Notes: generated by a model not told the origin, from the letters alone. Positions 44,395-54,231 are shown, counted from the first letter of the stretch. The stretch: DNA of 64,000 bases from Hyphomicrobium_A sp963722495 (GCA_963722495.1 CAVRND010000027.1:186001-250000), one strand, 5' to 3'. Made by a program: numbers and translations.

Positions 44395-45186
44395 CGTATT
44401 TTCGGATGGCCGCGGCTCGGACAGCTCCGCGCGAGTGGCAGCGCCCTCGAGCAGATAGCTGCTCTCATCCTTGAGCAGGACGCCGGTCAGTGAACGGCGG
44501 AATGCTTCACGCAGCAGCCAGTGGATTTTGAAGGCAGCTTCGTCGGCGCCGAGCCCGCCGCGCCGGATGTTCGAGACGCAGTTGCGCTCGCCGTCCTTGC
44601 GGCCGACGCGCGGCGCGTAGGTGAGATAGGCGCCGAGGCTGTCGGGAGACGATAGCCCCGGCCGCTCTCCGATCAGCACCAGCACGGCGCGCGCGCCGAA
44701 GATCTCGCCGGCATCGTCGCCGAGCGCGACGCGGCCCTGGCTCGCCAAGACCACCGGACCGAGCATCCAACCGCTCTTGCGCGCCAGCGGCAGCAGGGCG
44801 GCAATTACGGCGACGGCGTTGGCTGCGACACCTGTCGAGGACAATCCGTCGGCGGCCATGATGAGCAGATCGGGAGTCGGACGAGCCGCGGCCGCCAGTC
44901 GCTCACGCGATTTGGCGCTCAATCGTCGGCCAAGATCGGGGCGGCGGAGGTAGGTATCCCGATCCGGCGCGGCGCTATCGACGCGCACCGTCTTCTGCCC
45001 CAACCCGGCGAGGTCCCTCTCGATCGGCGCCCAGTCAATCGGCGTGATCACGGCGTCGCGCGCCTGTGCGTGCGCCATGGCAAAGCTCAGCACCTCCTTG
45101 ATCGGCAGCGCCGAGCCGGCACGGCCGAGCCCGATCCGGGCCTCGGTGAAGCGGCGCAGGGCTGGCCAGGGCGCCTCGGTGCTCAT
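44386..45186 (-). CDS. eutC: Ethanolamine ammonia-lyase small subunit
   Basis: A 266-residue EutC. Recognisable segments: TEARIGLGRAGSALPIKEVL, FAMAHAQARDAV, DLLIMAADGLSSTGVAANAV, ALGDDAGEIFGARAVLVLIG, SPDSLGAYLTYAPRVGRKDG and ERNCVSNIRRGGL. With EutB it forms the adenosylcobalamin-dependent enzyme that converts ethanolamine to acetaldehyde and ammonia. The start overlaps the eutB stop by four bases, giving balanced translation. No eutA reactivase, eut shell protein, eut permease or regulator is present. Confidence 0.95.
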   Translation of the reverse strand: MSTEAPWPALRRFTEARIGLGRAGSALPIKEVLSFAMAHAQARDAVITPIDWAPIERDLAGLGQKTVRVDSAAPDRDTYLRRPDLGRRLSAKSRERLAAAARPTPDLLIMAADGLSSTGVAANAVAVIAALLPLARKSGWMLGPVVLASQGRVALGDDAGEIFGARAVLVLIGERPGLSSPDSLGAYLTYAPRVGRKDGERNCVSNIRRGGLGADEAAFKIHWLLREAFRRSLTGVLLKDESSYLLEGAATRAELSEPRPSENTKG

Positions 45187-46565
45187 GCCGCCAATCCCTT
45201 CACGTGATCGAGCAGCGCCTGTGCCGGCTCCGCCAGCAGCTTGCCTCGGTCGTCGGCGAGGCCGACGCGGGCCAGCCACGTCTCGAACTCGGGCGCGCGC
45301 CGCAGGCCGAGCGCTTCGCGCACGTAAAGCGCGTCGTGGAACGAGGTCGACTGGTAGTTGAGCATGATGTCGTCGGCGCCGGGGACGCCCATGACGAAGG
45401 TGACGCCAGCGGTGCCGAGCAGCATCAGCAATACGTCCATGTCGTCTTGATCGGCTTCGGCGTGGTTCGTGTAGCAGACGTCGCAGCCCATCGGCAGCCC
45501 CATGAGCTTGCCGCAGAAATGGTCCTCTAGCCCGGCGCGGATGATCTCCTTGCCATTGTAGAGGTACTCGGGGCCGATGAAGCCGACGACAGAATTGACC
45601 AGCAGCGGTTTGTAGGTGCGGGCAACGGCGTAGGCGCGCGCCTCGAGCGTCTGCTGATCGACGCCATGGTGCGCATCGGCCGACAATGCCGAGCCTTGGC
45701 CGGTCTCGAAGTACATGACGTTGTCGCCGATCGTTCCGCGTTTCAGCGACAGCGCCGCCTCGCGTCCTTCCTTGAGCATGGCGAGGGTCACGCCGAACGA
45801 GTCGTTGACCGCTTCAGTCCCGCCGATGGACTGGAAAACAAGGTCCACCGGTGCGCCGCGCGCGATGGCCTCGATGGAGGTCGTGACGTGGGTCAGCACG
45901 CAGCTCTGCGTCGGGATGTCGAAGCGGCGAATGATGTCGTCCAGCATGGCGAGCAGGTCGAGGATGGTGGCCGTGTTGTCGCCCGCCGGGTTGATGCCGA
46001 TAACTGCGTCGCCGCAGCCGAGCATCAGGCCATCGACAATGGACGCCGCAATGCCGCGCCTGTCGTCGGTGGGATGGTTCGGCTGCAGGCGCACGGACAT
46101 GCGCCCCTTGAGGCCGATGGTGTCGCGAAAACGCGTCACGACCTCCACCTTGTGGGCGGCGAGGATGAGGTCTTGGTTGCGCATGATCTTGGAGGTCGCA
46201 GCCGCCATTTCTGGCGTGATGCCGGGCGCCAAGCGCGCCAGCACCTCGGTCGTTGCCGCCTCGGACAGCAGCCAGTCGCGAAAGGCGCCGACCGTCATAT
46301 GCGAAACGGGCGCGAATGCCGCCTGATCGTGGCTGTCGATGATGAGGCGGCTGACGTCGTCGTCCTCGTAGGGCACCACCAGCTCGTCGAGGAACCGCTT
46401 CAGCGGCACGTCGGCCAACGCCATCTTGGCGGCGACGTTCTCCTCGGCGCTCTTCGCCGCAACGCCGGCCAGCACGTCGCCGGAGCGCAGCGGCGTCGCC
46501 TTCGCCATCAGCTCCTTGAGATCGGCGAACCGGTACGCGGTCTGCCGCCACGCCGTTTGATACAC
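45183..46565 (-). CDS. eutB: Ethanolamine ammonia-lyase large subunit
   Basis: A 460-residue EutB, the usual length. Conserved stretches include IMRNQDLILAAHKVEVVTRF, GRMSVRLQPNHPTDD, GCGDAVIGINPAGDN, YFETGQGSALSADAHHGVDQ, PMGCDVCYTNHAEADQDDMD and VMGVPGADDIMLNYQSTSFH, which hold ethanolamine-binding residues of the TIM barrel. It is the catalytic subunit of the B12 enzyme. The start is GTG at 46565 with GGAG seven bases upstream. The gap to the next gene upstream is only about 60 bases, too short for a cobalamin riboswitch. Without shell genes, acetaldehyde would be released to the cytoplasm. Confidence 0.97.
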   Translation of the reverse strand: MYQTAWRQTAYRFADLKELMAKATPLRSGDVLAGVAAKSAEENVAAKMALADVPLKRFLDELVVPYEDDDVSRLIIDSHDQAAFAPVSHMTVGAFRDWLLSEAATTEVLARLAPGITPEMAAATSKIMRNQDLILAAHKVEVVTRFRDTIGLKGRMSVRLQPNHPTDDRRGIAASIVDGLMLGCGDAVIGINPAGDNTATILDLLAMLDDIIRRFDIPTQSCVLTHVTTSIEAIARGAPVDLVFQSIGGTEAVNDSFGVTLAMLKEGREAALSLKRGTIGDNVMYFETGQGSALSADAHHGVDQQTLEARAYAVARTYKPLLVNSVVGFIGPEYLYNGKEIIRAGLEDHFCGKLMGLPMGCDVCYTNHAEADQDDMDVLLMLLGTAGVTFVMGVPGADDIMLNYQSTSFHDALYVREALGLRRAPEFETWLARVGLADDRGKLLAEPAQALLDHVKGLAA

Positions 46566-46625
46566 GGGGCCTCTCCGTCAGCATCGATGCCGGCAGATGA
46601 TAGCGCGGTGGCGTGCGCTTGTAAG

Positions 46626-47444
46626 CTACGCCTCGCCCGCCGGCTGCTGGATTATCGTCTCAGAGGGGGCGAAGAGGAGGAGATACGCCGCGTGCAGGTT
46701 GGTGTTGGCATAGCGCCGGAAGAGGCGCCTGGGCTCCAGCGACAGCCGGTACGACCATTCCAAACCGGTCACCTGCATCCATGCCGGCGCGCGCGAGTTC
46801 TTGCCGGAGATGAAATCAAACAGCCCGCCCGAGGTCTTGATGAGACCGACGTTGGTGAGCCTGCTGCGATGGTGCGTCGAGAAGAAGATCTCGCGCGGCA
46901 CGCCCATCCCGATCCACAGAATGTCGGGCGCGGCGGCGTTGATCTCGTCGATGACTGCATCCTCTTCGCCGGGCGCCATGTAGCCGTTGCGGTATCCGGC
47001 GATGTTCAACCGGGGATACATCGCGCGCACGCGCGCCACGGTGCGCTCCATCACCTCGGCGCTGGCGCCGAGCAGGTAGAAGCTGGCGCCCGCGCTCTCG
47101 GCTCGGTGCGCCACGTCGTGAAAGAGATCGGTGGTTGCAACGCGCTCGGGAAGAGGATGGCGCCCCTTGATGCGCGAAGCGAACACCAGCGGCATGCCGT
47201 CGGCGTGGATAAGGTCGGCCGTCAGGAACTGCGCGCGCAGCTGCGGGTCGCGGGCGCAGTCCGAAATGACCTGGCCATTGGCCGAGGTGATGAACAGCGC
47301 CGGTTGGGTGTTGCCCCGGGCGGCGAGGGCCGCGCGGACCATGAGCTCGGCGGAGGCCTCGCGGTTGATGACGGCGATGGGCAAGCCGCCGATGCGAGCA
47401 AGGGCGATCCCGTTGCTCCCACTAAACCCGGTACGGTCGCTCAT
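46626..47444 (-). CDS. WecG/TagA/CpsF family glycosyltransferase
   Basis: A 272-residue GT26 enzyme with the family motifs: LFITSANGQVISDCARDPQL, LIHADGMPLVFASRI, RVATTDLFHD, FYLLGASAEVMERTVARVRA and PDILWIGMGVPREIFFSTHH, then GLFDFISGKNSRAP. The family adds the second sugar (often a ManNAcA-type residue) to an undecaprenyl-linked acceptor at the membrane. Its ATG overlaps the exoP stop (ATGA), so the two form a minus-strand operon. It opens the polysaccharide region of this window. Confidence 0.92.
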   Translation of the reverse strand: MSDRTGFSGSNGIALARIGGLPIAVINREASAELMVRAALAARGNTQPALFITSANGQVISDCARDPQLRAQFLTADLIHADGMPLVFASRIKGRHPLPERVATTDLFHDVAHRAESAGASFYLLGASAEVMERTVARVRAMYPRLNIAGYRNGYMAPGEEDAVIDEINAAAPDILWIGMGVPREIFFSTHHRSRLTNVGLIKTSGGLFDFISGKNSRAPAWMQVTGLEWSYRLSLEPRRLFRRYANTNLHAAYLLLFAPSETIIQQPAGEA

Positions 47445-49612
47445 CCCTCGGCTCTCTTGCGCCCGGCGGCCTTGTACTTGCCCTGCACGTAGAAGCGGTA
47501 CCAACGGGGCGAGGCCTCGGTCAGCACGATGCCGGCAAGCTTGCGGTCGTGCGGCTCGAGCATGGCGATCGCATCGGCGATGGCGGAGCGGTCGGTGGCG
47601 TTCCACTTGGCAACGAGCACCACACGGTCGGCGCTATCCAGCAGTCTGCCGCCGCCGGTGGGGACGATTGGCGGGGTATCGACGACGGTTACGTCGAACG
47701 CTTGCCGTTGCTTGATCAGGAAGTCGGCAATCTGCTTCGGGATCGCCGTGCCGGAGGCAGATGGGTCGGGAAGTCCGACGGCGTAGAGATCGCCGGCGAC
47801 GGAGATCTTGGTCACCTGCGGTTCGCCGTCGCCGGTTTCCCCAGTGGGCGCCGCCTTCAACAAGAGGCTTCGCGTCACGTTTCCCGCATAGTCGTCGCCG
47901 TCGATGAGCAGCGACCTCGCTCCGGAGGCGGCGGAGGCGAACGACAGATCGCACGCAAAACGCGACTTACCCTCGCCGGCGAGGGCGGCCGTGACCACCA
48001 GCACTTCGCCGGCCTGTTCGCCCGAGCGCTTCAGGCGAGTGGCGATGGCCGAGACGCTGCGCCTGTACTCCGGTGAGGATTTGCTCCAGGTATCGGCCGC
48101 CGAACGGCGGCGGCTCAGGCGCCGCGCCTCCGGGACGATACCCAGGCACGGGACGCCGAGGCTCTCCTCGACATCTTCGCCGGTACGCAGTCCAGCGCGC
48201 ACGTTTTCCGAGAACACGGCACCGCCGGCGCCAAGCATCAGGCCGCCAAGGCCAGCAGCTAGCAGCAGGACCAGAGGTCCTGGCCCGCTCGGCTTCAGCG
48301 GTGCCAGCGCGGGGGAGACGATGCGCGCATTGTCGAAGCGCAGCGTCTGCTCCTGGTTGGTTTCCTTGAGGCGACCTAGGTACTGGTTGAATAGAGCGCG
48401 ATCGGCCTCTGCCTCGCGCGTCAGCGCGGCGAGCTGGACGCTGACCTGTTCCTGGCCCTCGGCCTGCCCCTTGAGGCCGGTCATCTCAGCCTCGAGTGCG
48501 GACTGCTGCTTGGTCGCTGCCGCATAGTCTTCGCGCAGGCCGGCAATACCGCGGGCGAGCTGCAGGTCGATCTGAGCCCGCAATTCGCCGAGCTGGGCGC
48601 GCGCTGCGATGAGCGCCGGATGCTTGTCGCCGTACTGGCTGCTTAGGCGCGCGACCTGGCCGGCTGCATCCGAGTAGCGGGTGCGTAGCGCGCCGATCGT
48701 TTGCGATTGGAGGAGCTCCGCCAGAGCGTCGGTGCCGGGCTTCTGGGTGCGCGCGACTTCGATCTGCTGCAGGCGCCCGCCGATCTCGGCCCTGCGGAGC
48801 TGCGCCGTCGCCAGCTCGCGCGATACGTCCTCCATGCGGCGCTGGATCAGCCGGCCGCCCTGCAACACGTCGACGACGCTGTGTGTTGTCTTGTAGTCGG
48901 CGACGGCCTGCTCGGATTTGCTGAGCCGCTGGCGGATGGAATCGATGCGCTCGTCGAGCCAAGTCGAGGCATTTTGCGTCAACGCGCTGCGCAAGGCCTG
49001 CTGCTCGGCGATGTAAGCAATGCCTACGGCATTGGCGATCTGGGCCGCCTTCTCGGGTGCGCCGGCCGTGAAGTTCACTTCGAGAATGTAGCTGAGGCCG
49101 CGTCGGCTGACGTGCAGCGCCTTGGAGAACTTGTCGATGATGCGCGTCATGCGCCGCTCGGGCGTATCGTGTTGCGCAAAACCGAAAGAGGCGGCGATCT
49201 TTTCCAGGAGGCCGGGCGCGGTGAATTGGGGATCTTCATCGAGCTTCAGCTGCTCGATGACGCGCCGCGCCAGCACCGGCGATTGAAACACTTCGACTTG
49301 GCTTTCGACTGCCGCTGCATCGCTACCGATGCCCGAGATGACGGATTCCGATGCCGTCACGCGCGTCTCGCGCGGATCGAGCAGCACGACGGCTGTCGCG
49401 GTGTATTTGGACGGAAGCAGAGCGATCAACGCTGCGGCGAGCACGAGAGCAGCGAGCACCGTCGTTGTGATCGAGCCGGCACGCCAGCGCAGCAGCCGCA
49501 CGAGCGGCTTTAGATCCAACGTCCCGGCAATGCCGGCCTCATTGACCGTCGATGGGCGATTGGGCAACCCCGGTGCAGCGCCGCGTGCGTTCGCATTTAT
49601 GCGCATCAACAT
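47441..49612 (-). CDS. Polysaccharide co-polymerase / tyrosine autokinase-like protein, ExoP/GumC type
   Basis: About 723 residues. N-terminal Wzz domain: cytoplasmic lead, first helix TTTVLAALVLAAALIALLPS, periplasmic coiled coils (TWLDERIDSIRQRLSKSEQA onward), second helix PLVLLLAAGLGGLMLGAGGA. C-terminal BY-kinase fold with Walker A TAALAGEGKSRFACD, Walker A' RSLLIDGDDYAG and Walker B VTVVDTPPIV. The last Asp-x-Asp and the short C-terminus (RWYRFYVQGKYK) hold only a few Tyr, so autokinase activity may be reduced. It controls chain length and export. Start at the ATG 49612 with AGGGGG upstream. Divergent from the initiating transferase at 49862. Confidence 0.92.
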   Translation of the reverse strand: MLMRINANARGAAPGLPNRPSTVNEAGIAGTLDLKPLVRLLRWRAGSITTTVLAALVLAAALIALLPSKYTATAVVLLDPRETRVTASESVISGIGSDAAAVESQVEVFQSPVLARRVIEQLKLDEDPQFTAPGLLEKIAASFGFAQHDTPERRMTRIIDKFSKALHVSRRGLSYILEVNFTAGAPEKAAQIANAVGIAYIAEQQALRSALTQNASTWLDERIDSIRQRLSKSEQAVADYKTTHSVVDVLQGGRLIQRRMEDVSRELATAQLRRAEIGGRLQQIEVARTQKPGTDALAELLQSQTIGALRTRYSDAAGQVARLSSQYGDKHPALIAARAQLGELRAQIDLQLARGIAGLREDYAAATKQQSALEAEMTGLKGQAEGQEQVSVQLAALTREAEADRALFNQYLGRLKETNQEQTLRFDNARIVSPALAPLKPSGPGPLVLLLAAGLGGLMLGAGGAVFSENVRAGLRTGEDVEESLGVPCLGIVPEARRLSRRRSAADTWSKSSPEYRRSVSAIATRLKRSGEQAGEVLVVTAALAGEGKSRFACDLSFASAASGARSLLIDGDDYAGNVTRSLLLKAAPTGETGDGEPQVTKISVAGDLYAVGLPDPSASGTAIPKQIADFLIKQRQAFDVTVVDTPPIVPTGGGRLLDSADRVVLVAKWNATDRSAIADAIAMLEPHDRKLAGIVLTEASPRWYRFYVQGKYKAAGRKRAEG

Positions 49613-49861
49613 TTGCGCGACCCCCTTAAGGCGCGGGGGCAAGGTTCAATTTTGGTGAGAGCGGTTCAATATGATCCACTCGTTAACCTTACAACCCGAC
49701 GCGGCGCCAAAAGCCGCGCTGGAGGGACGCGTTCGGTGACGAGGTAGCGTAGCGTTCCGCCGTCGGTGCGGGGCCCGCCGGAGTGGGCAATGGCACGGAT
49801 TTGGCAAGCCTTGACCTAGCCGTCCGGCCCAAAAGTAAATGCGAGTGTCGATTACCCGCAC

Positions 49862-51322
49862 ATGAGTCACACGCTCATCTCCCGCTCCGGCGCGGATCGC
49901 GTCCAGCGCAGCCGCAAGAAGCTCACCGGCGAAGCTATTTCGATTGCGATCGTGGTCGGCGACGCGGTTGCCATCATGGCCATGTCTGTGCTGAGCGGCA
50001 TCGCCTACCACCAAGTGGCCTATGGCGAGGTCGGCGACCTCATGTCGTTCCTGCGGGTCGGTGCGGTTATTGCGGCGGTGGTCGTCATATCCAATCTGTT
50101 TCGGGCCGAATATCAGCTCAGCAACTTCCTCAGCCTGATGCCGCATGCACGACGTACCGCGCATTTGTGGAACGTGACCTTCGTCTGCCTTCTCGTCATG
50201 GGATTCGTTGGCAAGGTCACGGAGGTCTACTCGCGCGGCTGGATCGTGCTCTATTACGTCTCCGGACTGCTGGCGTTGTTGGCGCTGCGTTACGTCGCGG
50301 TGCAGATCGTGCACCGATCGACGGTCGCGCGCCTGATTGCGACCAAGCGCGTTTTCCTCATCGGCAACGCCGGCGAGATCGAACACTTCCTCGCCAACTA
50401 CGAGCCGAGGATGGGCGGCGTCGACATCGTCGGCTGCCGCTTCCTGAGCGAAACCACGCAGAACGGTTCGCTGCAGGAACGGCAAAAGGCACTGCAGCGG
50501 GAGCTCGGCGGCGTGCTGCCGAGCATCCGGCAGCTGGAGCCGGATGCGATTTTCATCATCGCCTCGTGGGCCGATCAGGCGGCCATCGACGGCTGCATCG
50601 AGTCTCTATTGACGCTGCCGGCGGAGATACATCTCGGGCCGGGGTATGCGCTGCAGAAGTACAGCAACGCCCAACTTGCACGGCTAGGGCCGATCCCCAG
50701 CCTGCAGCTCGTCCGCCTGCCGTTGTCGCGTTTCGAGCGCGTTCAAAAGCGCGCCTTCGACGTCCTACTCTCGACCCTGGGGCTCGTCGTGCTGGCGCCG
50801 TTGCTGGCTATCGTTGCCTTGTTCGTGAAGCTGGACAGTCCCGGTCCGGTGTTCTTCCATCAACGCCGTTACGGCTTCAACCAGAAGCCGTTCCGCATCG
50901 TCAAGTTTCGCACCATGGTGACGATGGACGACGGCCCTGCGATCCGGCAGGCAACGCAGGGTGATCCCCGCGTCACGCGGGTGGGGCGCTGGTTGCGGAG
51001 ATGGAATCTCGACGAGCTGCCGCAGCTGATCAACGTGATGAAGGGTGAGATGTCTCTCGTCGGCCCGCGCCCGCACGCGCTGTCGCACAACCGCGAGTAC
51101 GAGCACATCATCGCCCGCTACGCGCGACGCCACAACGTCAAGCCGGGCATCACCGGATGGGCGCAGGTGCACGGCATTCGCGGCGAGACCGACACACCCG
51201 GAAAAATGCAGAAACGGGTCGAGTACGACCTGTTCTACATCGAGAACTGGTCGCTTGGCCGCGACTTCGTCATTCTGGCGTGGACGGTCGTCTCACGGAC
51301 TGCCTATCGCAACGCGTACTGA
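49862..51322 (+). CDS. Undecaprenyl-phosphate sugar-1-phosphate transferase (WcaJ/PssZ-like initiating enzyme)
   Basis: A 486-residue polyprenyl glycosylphosphotransferase. Four N-terminal helices (IAIVVGDAVAIMAMSVLSGI onward), a Rossmann-like central domain (KRVFLIGNAGEIEHFL) and the catalytic PGT domain: KRAFDVLLSTLGLVVLAPLL, KLDSPGPVFFHQRRYGFNQ, FRTMVTMDDG, LRRWNLDELPQLINVMKGEM, SLVGPRPHA and VKPGITGWAQVHGIRGET. It transfers a hexose-1-phosphate, usually glucose, to undecaprenyl phosphate and starts repeat-unit assembly. It is divergent from exoP across 249 bases that must hold promoters for both. Confidence 0.95.
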   Translation: MSHTLISRSGADRVQRSRKKLTGEAISIAIVVGDAVAIMAMSVLSGIAYHQVAYGEVGDLMSFLRVGAVIAAVVVISNLFRAEYQLSNFLSLMPHARRTAHLWNVTFVCLLVMGFVGKVTEVYSRGWIVLYYVSGLLALLALRYVAVQIVHRSTVARLIATKRVFLIGNAGEIEHFLANYEPRMGGVDIVGCRFLSETTQNGSLQERQKALQRELGGVLPSIRQLEPDAIFIIASWADQAAIDGCIESLLTLPAEIHLGPGYALQKYSNAQLARLGPIPSLQLVRLPLSRFERVQKRAFDVLLSTLGLVVLAPLLAIVALFVKLDSPGPVFFHQRRYGFNQKPFRIVKFRTMVTMDDGPAIRQATQGDPRVTRVGRWLRRWNLDELPQLINVMKGEMSLVGPRPHALSHNREYEHIIARYARRHNVKPGITGWAQVHGIRGETDTPGKMQKRVEYDLFYIENWSLGRDFVILAWTVVSRTAYRNAY

Positions 51323-51346
51323 CGCGCCCTGAAGTTGCCGTCCGGA

Positions 51347-51720
51347 TTAGATGATCGCGGCGAAGGCCCAGCCGATGCCGATCCAGAACAGGCCGGAGGC
51401 GCAGATGGTGAAGACGAAGGGCCAGCGGGAGCGGCCGAGCTCCAGGCTCCTTGATGGGCACGATTCTCGCCGGCGACCAGATCTGGTTGAACTTTGCAGA
51501 GCAGGGCGGAGGCCCGTTCGATATCCGTCTGATAGTCGCGCAGCCGGGAGTCGGCGACCAACTCGAGACGCGTCGGTGCGGTACTTCCGGAGCCTGCAGC
51601 GCCGGCACGAATGTCCGCGATCAGGTGCGCCCGCCGCCCACTGGGTGAACAGCGATCACTGTTGTCGTGAAACTGGATGTTCGCCACCTGATAAACTGTC
51701 TCTGAACGGACGTAACTCAT
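51347..51720 (-). CDS. Small membrane-anchored hypothetical protein (frameshifted)
   Basis: The C-terminal frame ending at the TAA 51347-51349 encodes a clear membrane helix with flanks (LELGRSRWPFVFTICASGLF then WIGIGWAFAAII). Upstream, another frame gives TRLELVADSRLRDYQTDIER and SALLCKVQPDLVAGENRAHQ. Removing two bases near 51450 joins them into about 123 residues: a soluble helical part and one C-terminal membrane span. The proposed ATG at 51720 has a poorly spaced ribosome-binding site, so the start is uncertain. No family recognised. It lies 3' to the initiating transferase, on the other strand. Confidence 0.45.
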
Positions 51721-51866
51721 CCCTTAACGGCACCATAGCTGAACGGTTCATTAAACTTAATCTCCTATCGGAGCAAATCCCCGTAGAGGCCCTGATGTCG
51801 CACGCGAAATGGCGGCAGTGCGCCGGCCCACAAGACGGGCGTGCCCGGGTACAACAGAGATAGGGA

Positions 51867-52487
51867 TCAGACGATCTTCTGCTCGACAGCGATGCGGATC
51901 AGCTGCATCGGCGTGCGGGCGCTGAACTTGGCGCGCAGCGCAGCGCACGTGGTCGCCACCGTCTTGTAGGAGACGTTGATCAGGGCAGCGATCTCCGACA
52001 TGCTTTTGCCTTTGGCGAGCAGCCGCAGAACCTCGCGCTCGCGGGAAGACAGCGGCACAGACTCGCCCGCGTTGCGCATGAAGGCGATCTTCTGCGCCAT
52101 ATCCTTCGGGAGTGAGTGGCGGCCGGCATAAACCTCGCGGATGGCGGTCAGGAACGATTCAGGATCGTCGCTCTTGCTGACGTACCCCTTGGCGCCGCCC
52201 TCGATCGCCTGAGCAGCGAACATCGGGTCATCGTTCATGCTGAACATCAGGATCCGAGCGTCGGGGTCGCGAACCTGTAGTCTGCGCGCAAGCTCGAAGC
52301 CGGAGATGTCGGGCAGGTTGATATCGATGACCGTGATATCCGGCTTCTCGGCAGCGAACACGTCCTGTGCCGAAGCGGCATCGCGCGCCTCCAGCATGGT
52401 CATGTCGGCGGCCTCGGCAATGAGCGCGCGGCAGCCCGACAGGACGATGGGGTGGTCGTCGACGATAAGAACTTTGACAGCGTACAT
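51867..52487 (-). CDS. LuxR/NarL-family response regulator
   Basis: About 206 residues: receiver domain with VLIVDDHPIVLSGCRALI, phospho-Asp in VIDINLPDISGF, switch Ser in ILMFSMNDD and Lys in GYVSKSDDPESFL; then a LuxR helix-turn-helix (LSSREREVLRLLAKGKSMSE to VSYKTVATTCAALRAK). It binds DNA when phosphorylated. Two starts are possible (52487 or 52502) with no strong site. It is divergent from a NarX-type kinase at 52649, its likely partner, and both sit inside the polysaccharide region they may control. Confidence 0.94.
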   Translation of the reverse strand: MYAVKVLIVDDHPIVLSGCRALIAEAADMTMLEARDAASAQDVFAAEKPDITVIDINLPDISGFELARRLQVRDPDARILMFSMNDDPMFAAQAIEGGAKGYVSKSDDPESFLTAIREVYAGRHSLPKDMAQKIAFMRNAGESVPLSSREREVLRLLAKGKSMSEIAALINVSYKTVATTCAALRAKFSARTPMQLIRIAVEQKIV

Positions 52488-52648
52488 CTGGGCCCAAGCC
52501 ATTGTATAACGTAACAGATAGCCACCTGGCGCGCGCTCAGTCAAATGCCGGCGCAAAATAGGCAAAATGCCGTCACTTGCCCAGCGAGGCGGCGCCGCGG
52601 ATCAAGCCCGGCGTCGCTGACAACGCAGTCCATCGATAGGTACGGCCA

Positions 52649-54008
52649 ATGTCCATACGCTTCCGGCTCACCCTCCTGATTGTAGCGCTGGCGAGCGTTG
52701 GCCTGCTGGCGTTCATCGCCGCCATGGTCCTCAGCGCCGGACCGCGTATCCGTGCCGAGAACGACAGCACCATGCGCCTCGCCAAGGAGTTCGTCGAGAC
52801 GACGATCGCCAGCCTGCAGGGCACCCGCGACCCTGGCGCCCAACTCAATGTGCTGCTCGACGGTCTGAAGGAGCTGCGCCACGTACACATTTACCGCATG
52901 GACGACCGCCCGCCGGTGCCGCCGGAAGAGCCCCTTTCCGATGCGGTGCCGGCGTGGCTCGCCCGTCTCGGGCTTATCGTCCCCGCCGCTCGAGGTTCCC
53001 GTGCTCGTCAACGGAAAGGATTACGGCACGCTCATCATCGCTCCGCGCGTGTCGGACGAGGCGGCCGACATCTGGGCGGAGATCGTTAATTTCACGCTCG
53101 GCGGCATTTTCCTCACCATCATCGCCGTCATTCTCAAGAGCTTGATCGTCGCCCACCTCGTCAAGCCGATCAGGAACGTCGGGGACGCGCTGCTGACGCT
53201 CGAGGCTGGCAAGTACGATGTCGCGGTGCCGGAGGCGGGCCCGCCAGAGATCTCCGACATCTGCCGCAAGCTGAACCGTCTCGCGGCGACACTCGAAACC
53301 ACCATCTCCGAGAACAGGCGGCTGGCTGAGCGCATCATCTGTGTGCAGGACGAGGAGCGCAAAGATCTAGCGCGTGAGCTGCACGACGAGCTTGGACCGT
53401 ATCTGTTCGCCATTCGCGCCGCCGTTATCGCGCAAAAGGCCGAGGTGCAGCGGGGTGCCGGCGACCGCGCCAAGATGTTGCGGACGTGCGACACGCTCAT
53501 CGAGCAGATCGAGACGATCCAGCGCATGAACCGCGGTGTGCTGCAGAAGCTGCGACCGATGGGTCTGGAAGAGTACGGCTTGAAGGCGAAGCTTAAATCG
53601 TTGCTCGCCCTGCTGCGTGATAGCCATGCCCAGGTGCAGATCAACCTTGCGGTCGACGACGACCTGCCGGCTTGCGACGAGACCAGCAAGCTCACCATCT
53701 ACCGGCTCGTCCAGGAGGGGCTGACCAACGCCTTCCGTCATTCCGATGCAACGGTCGTCGATATTACCGTTGGCCCGGCTGTGCGCGACGAGGCCCCGCC
53801 GGCCATCAAGGATCTGAAGGATCCGGTGGTCCACGTCATCGTTGCCGACAACGGACGTGGATTTCCCGACGGCGTGAAGCCGAGCTACGGGATTTCCGGG
53901 ATGAACGAACGCGTATGGGCGACGGGCGGAGAGATGCGGCTGAGCAACCGCCCTGGCGGCGGTGCAGCGCTCAACGCGTGGATTCCGGTACCGACGGTGG
54001 CGATCTAA
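52649..54008 (+). CDS. NarX-type sensor histidine kinase (one frameshift)
   Basis: About 452 residues. N-terminal helix (LTLLIVALASVGLLAFIAAM), a periplasmic domain of about 120 residues, a second helix (FTLGGIFLTIIAVILKSLIV), HAMP (HLVKPIRNVGDALLTLEAGK), HisKA_3 with His in DLARELHDELGPYLFAIRAA and a HATPase with YRLVQEGLTNAFRHSDA, VADNGRGFPDG and YGISGMNERV. One extra base near 52980 shifts the frame inside the periplasmic domain; PPLEVPVLVNGKDYG continues it. The divergent LuxR regulator is the probable partner. The signal is unknown. Confidence 0.93.
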
Positions 54009-54190
54009 TGTTGCGAGGGCGACACATGGCAACGTTAGAGTGGCCTGACAGCGTGCTCAAGTTTGGAGCGCGTTTTCTCAATCAATGAAATTCAACCGGC
54101 TTAACCTCCCGGATACTTCTAGACGCTCGGAGCAAAAAAAAGCGGCGCGATTGTCCATCGCGAACCGCCTGCTCCAGTAGAGTCTGAGTA

Positions 54191-54215
54191 GCTACCGTCT
54201 GCGCGGCGCGGTAGC
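54191..54215 (+). promoter_or_regulatory. Leader hairpin before the TonB receptor gene
   Basis: GCTACCG (54191-54197) pairs with CGGTAGC (54209-54215) over an 11-base GC-rich loop. GGGGGGAG, the likely ribosome-binding site of the ATG at 54232, follows directly. A hairpin so close to the site may influence translation, but this is only positional evidence. Confidence 0.25.
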
Positions 54216-54231
54216 GGGGGGAGTAAGAGTA

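Noticed and set aside
46566..46625. Cobalamin riboswitch ahead of eutB
   Set aside because: Only about 60 bases separate the GTG start from the region's next feature, and I see no B12-box pattern.
45666..47492. Plus-strand open frame of 608 codons
   Set aside because: Antisense to eutB and the WecG-type gene, both full length and conserved.
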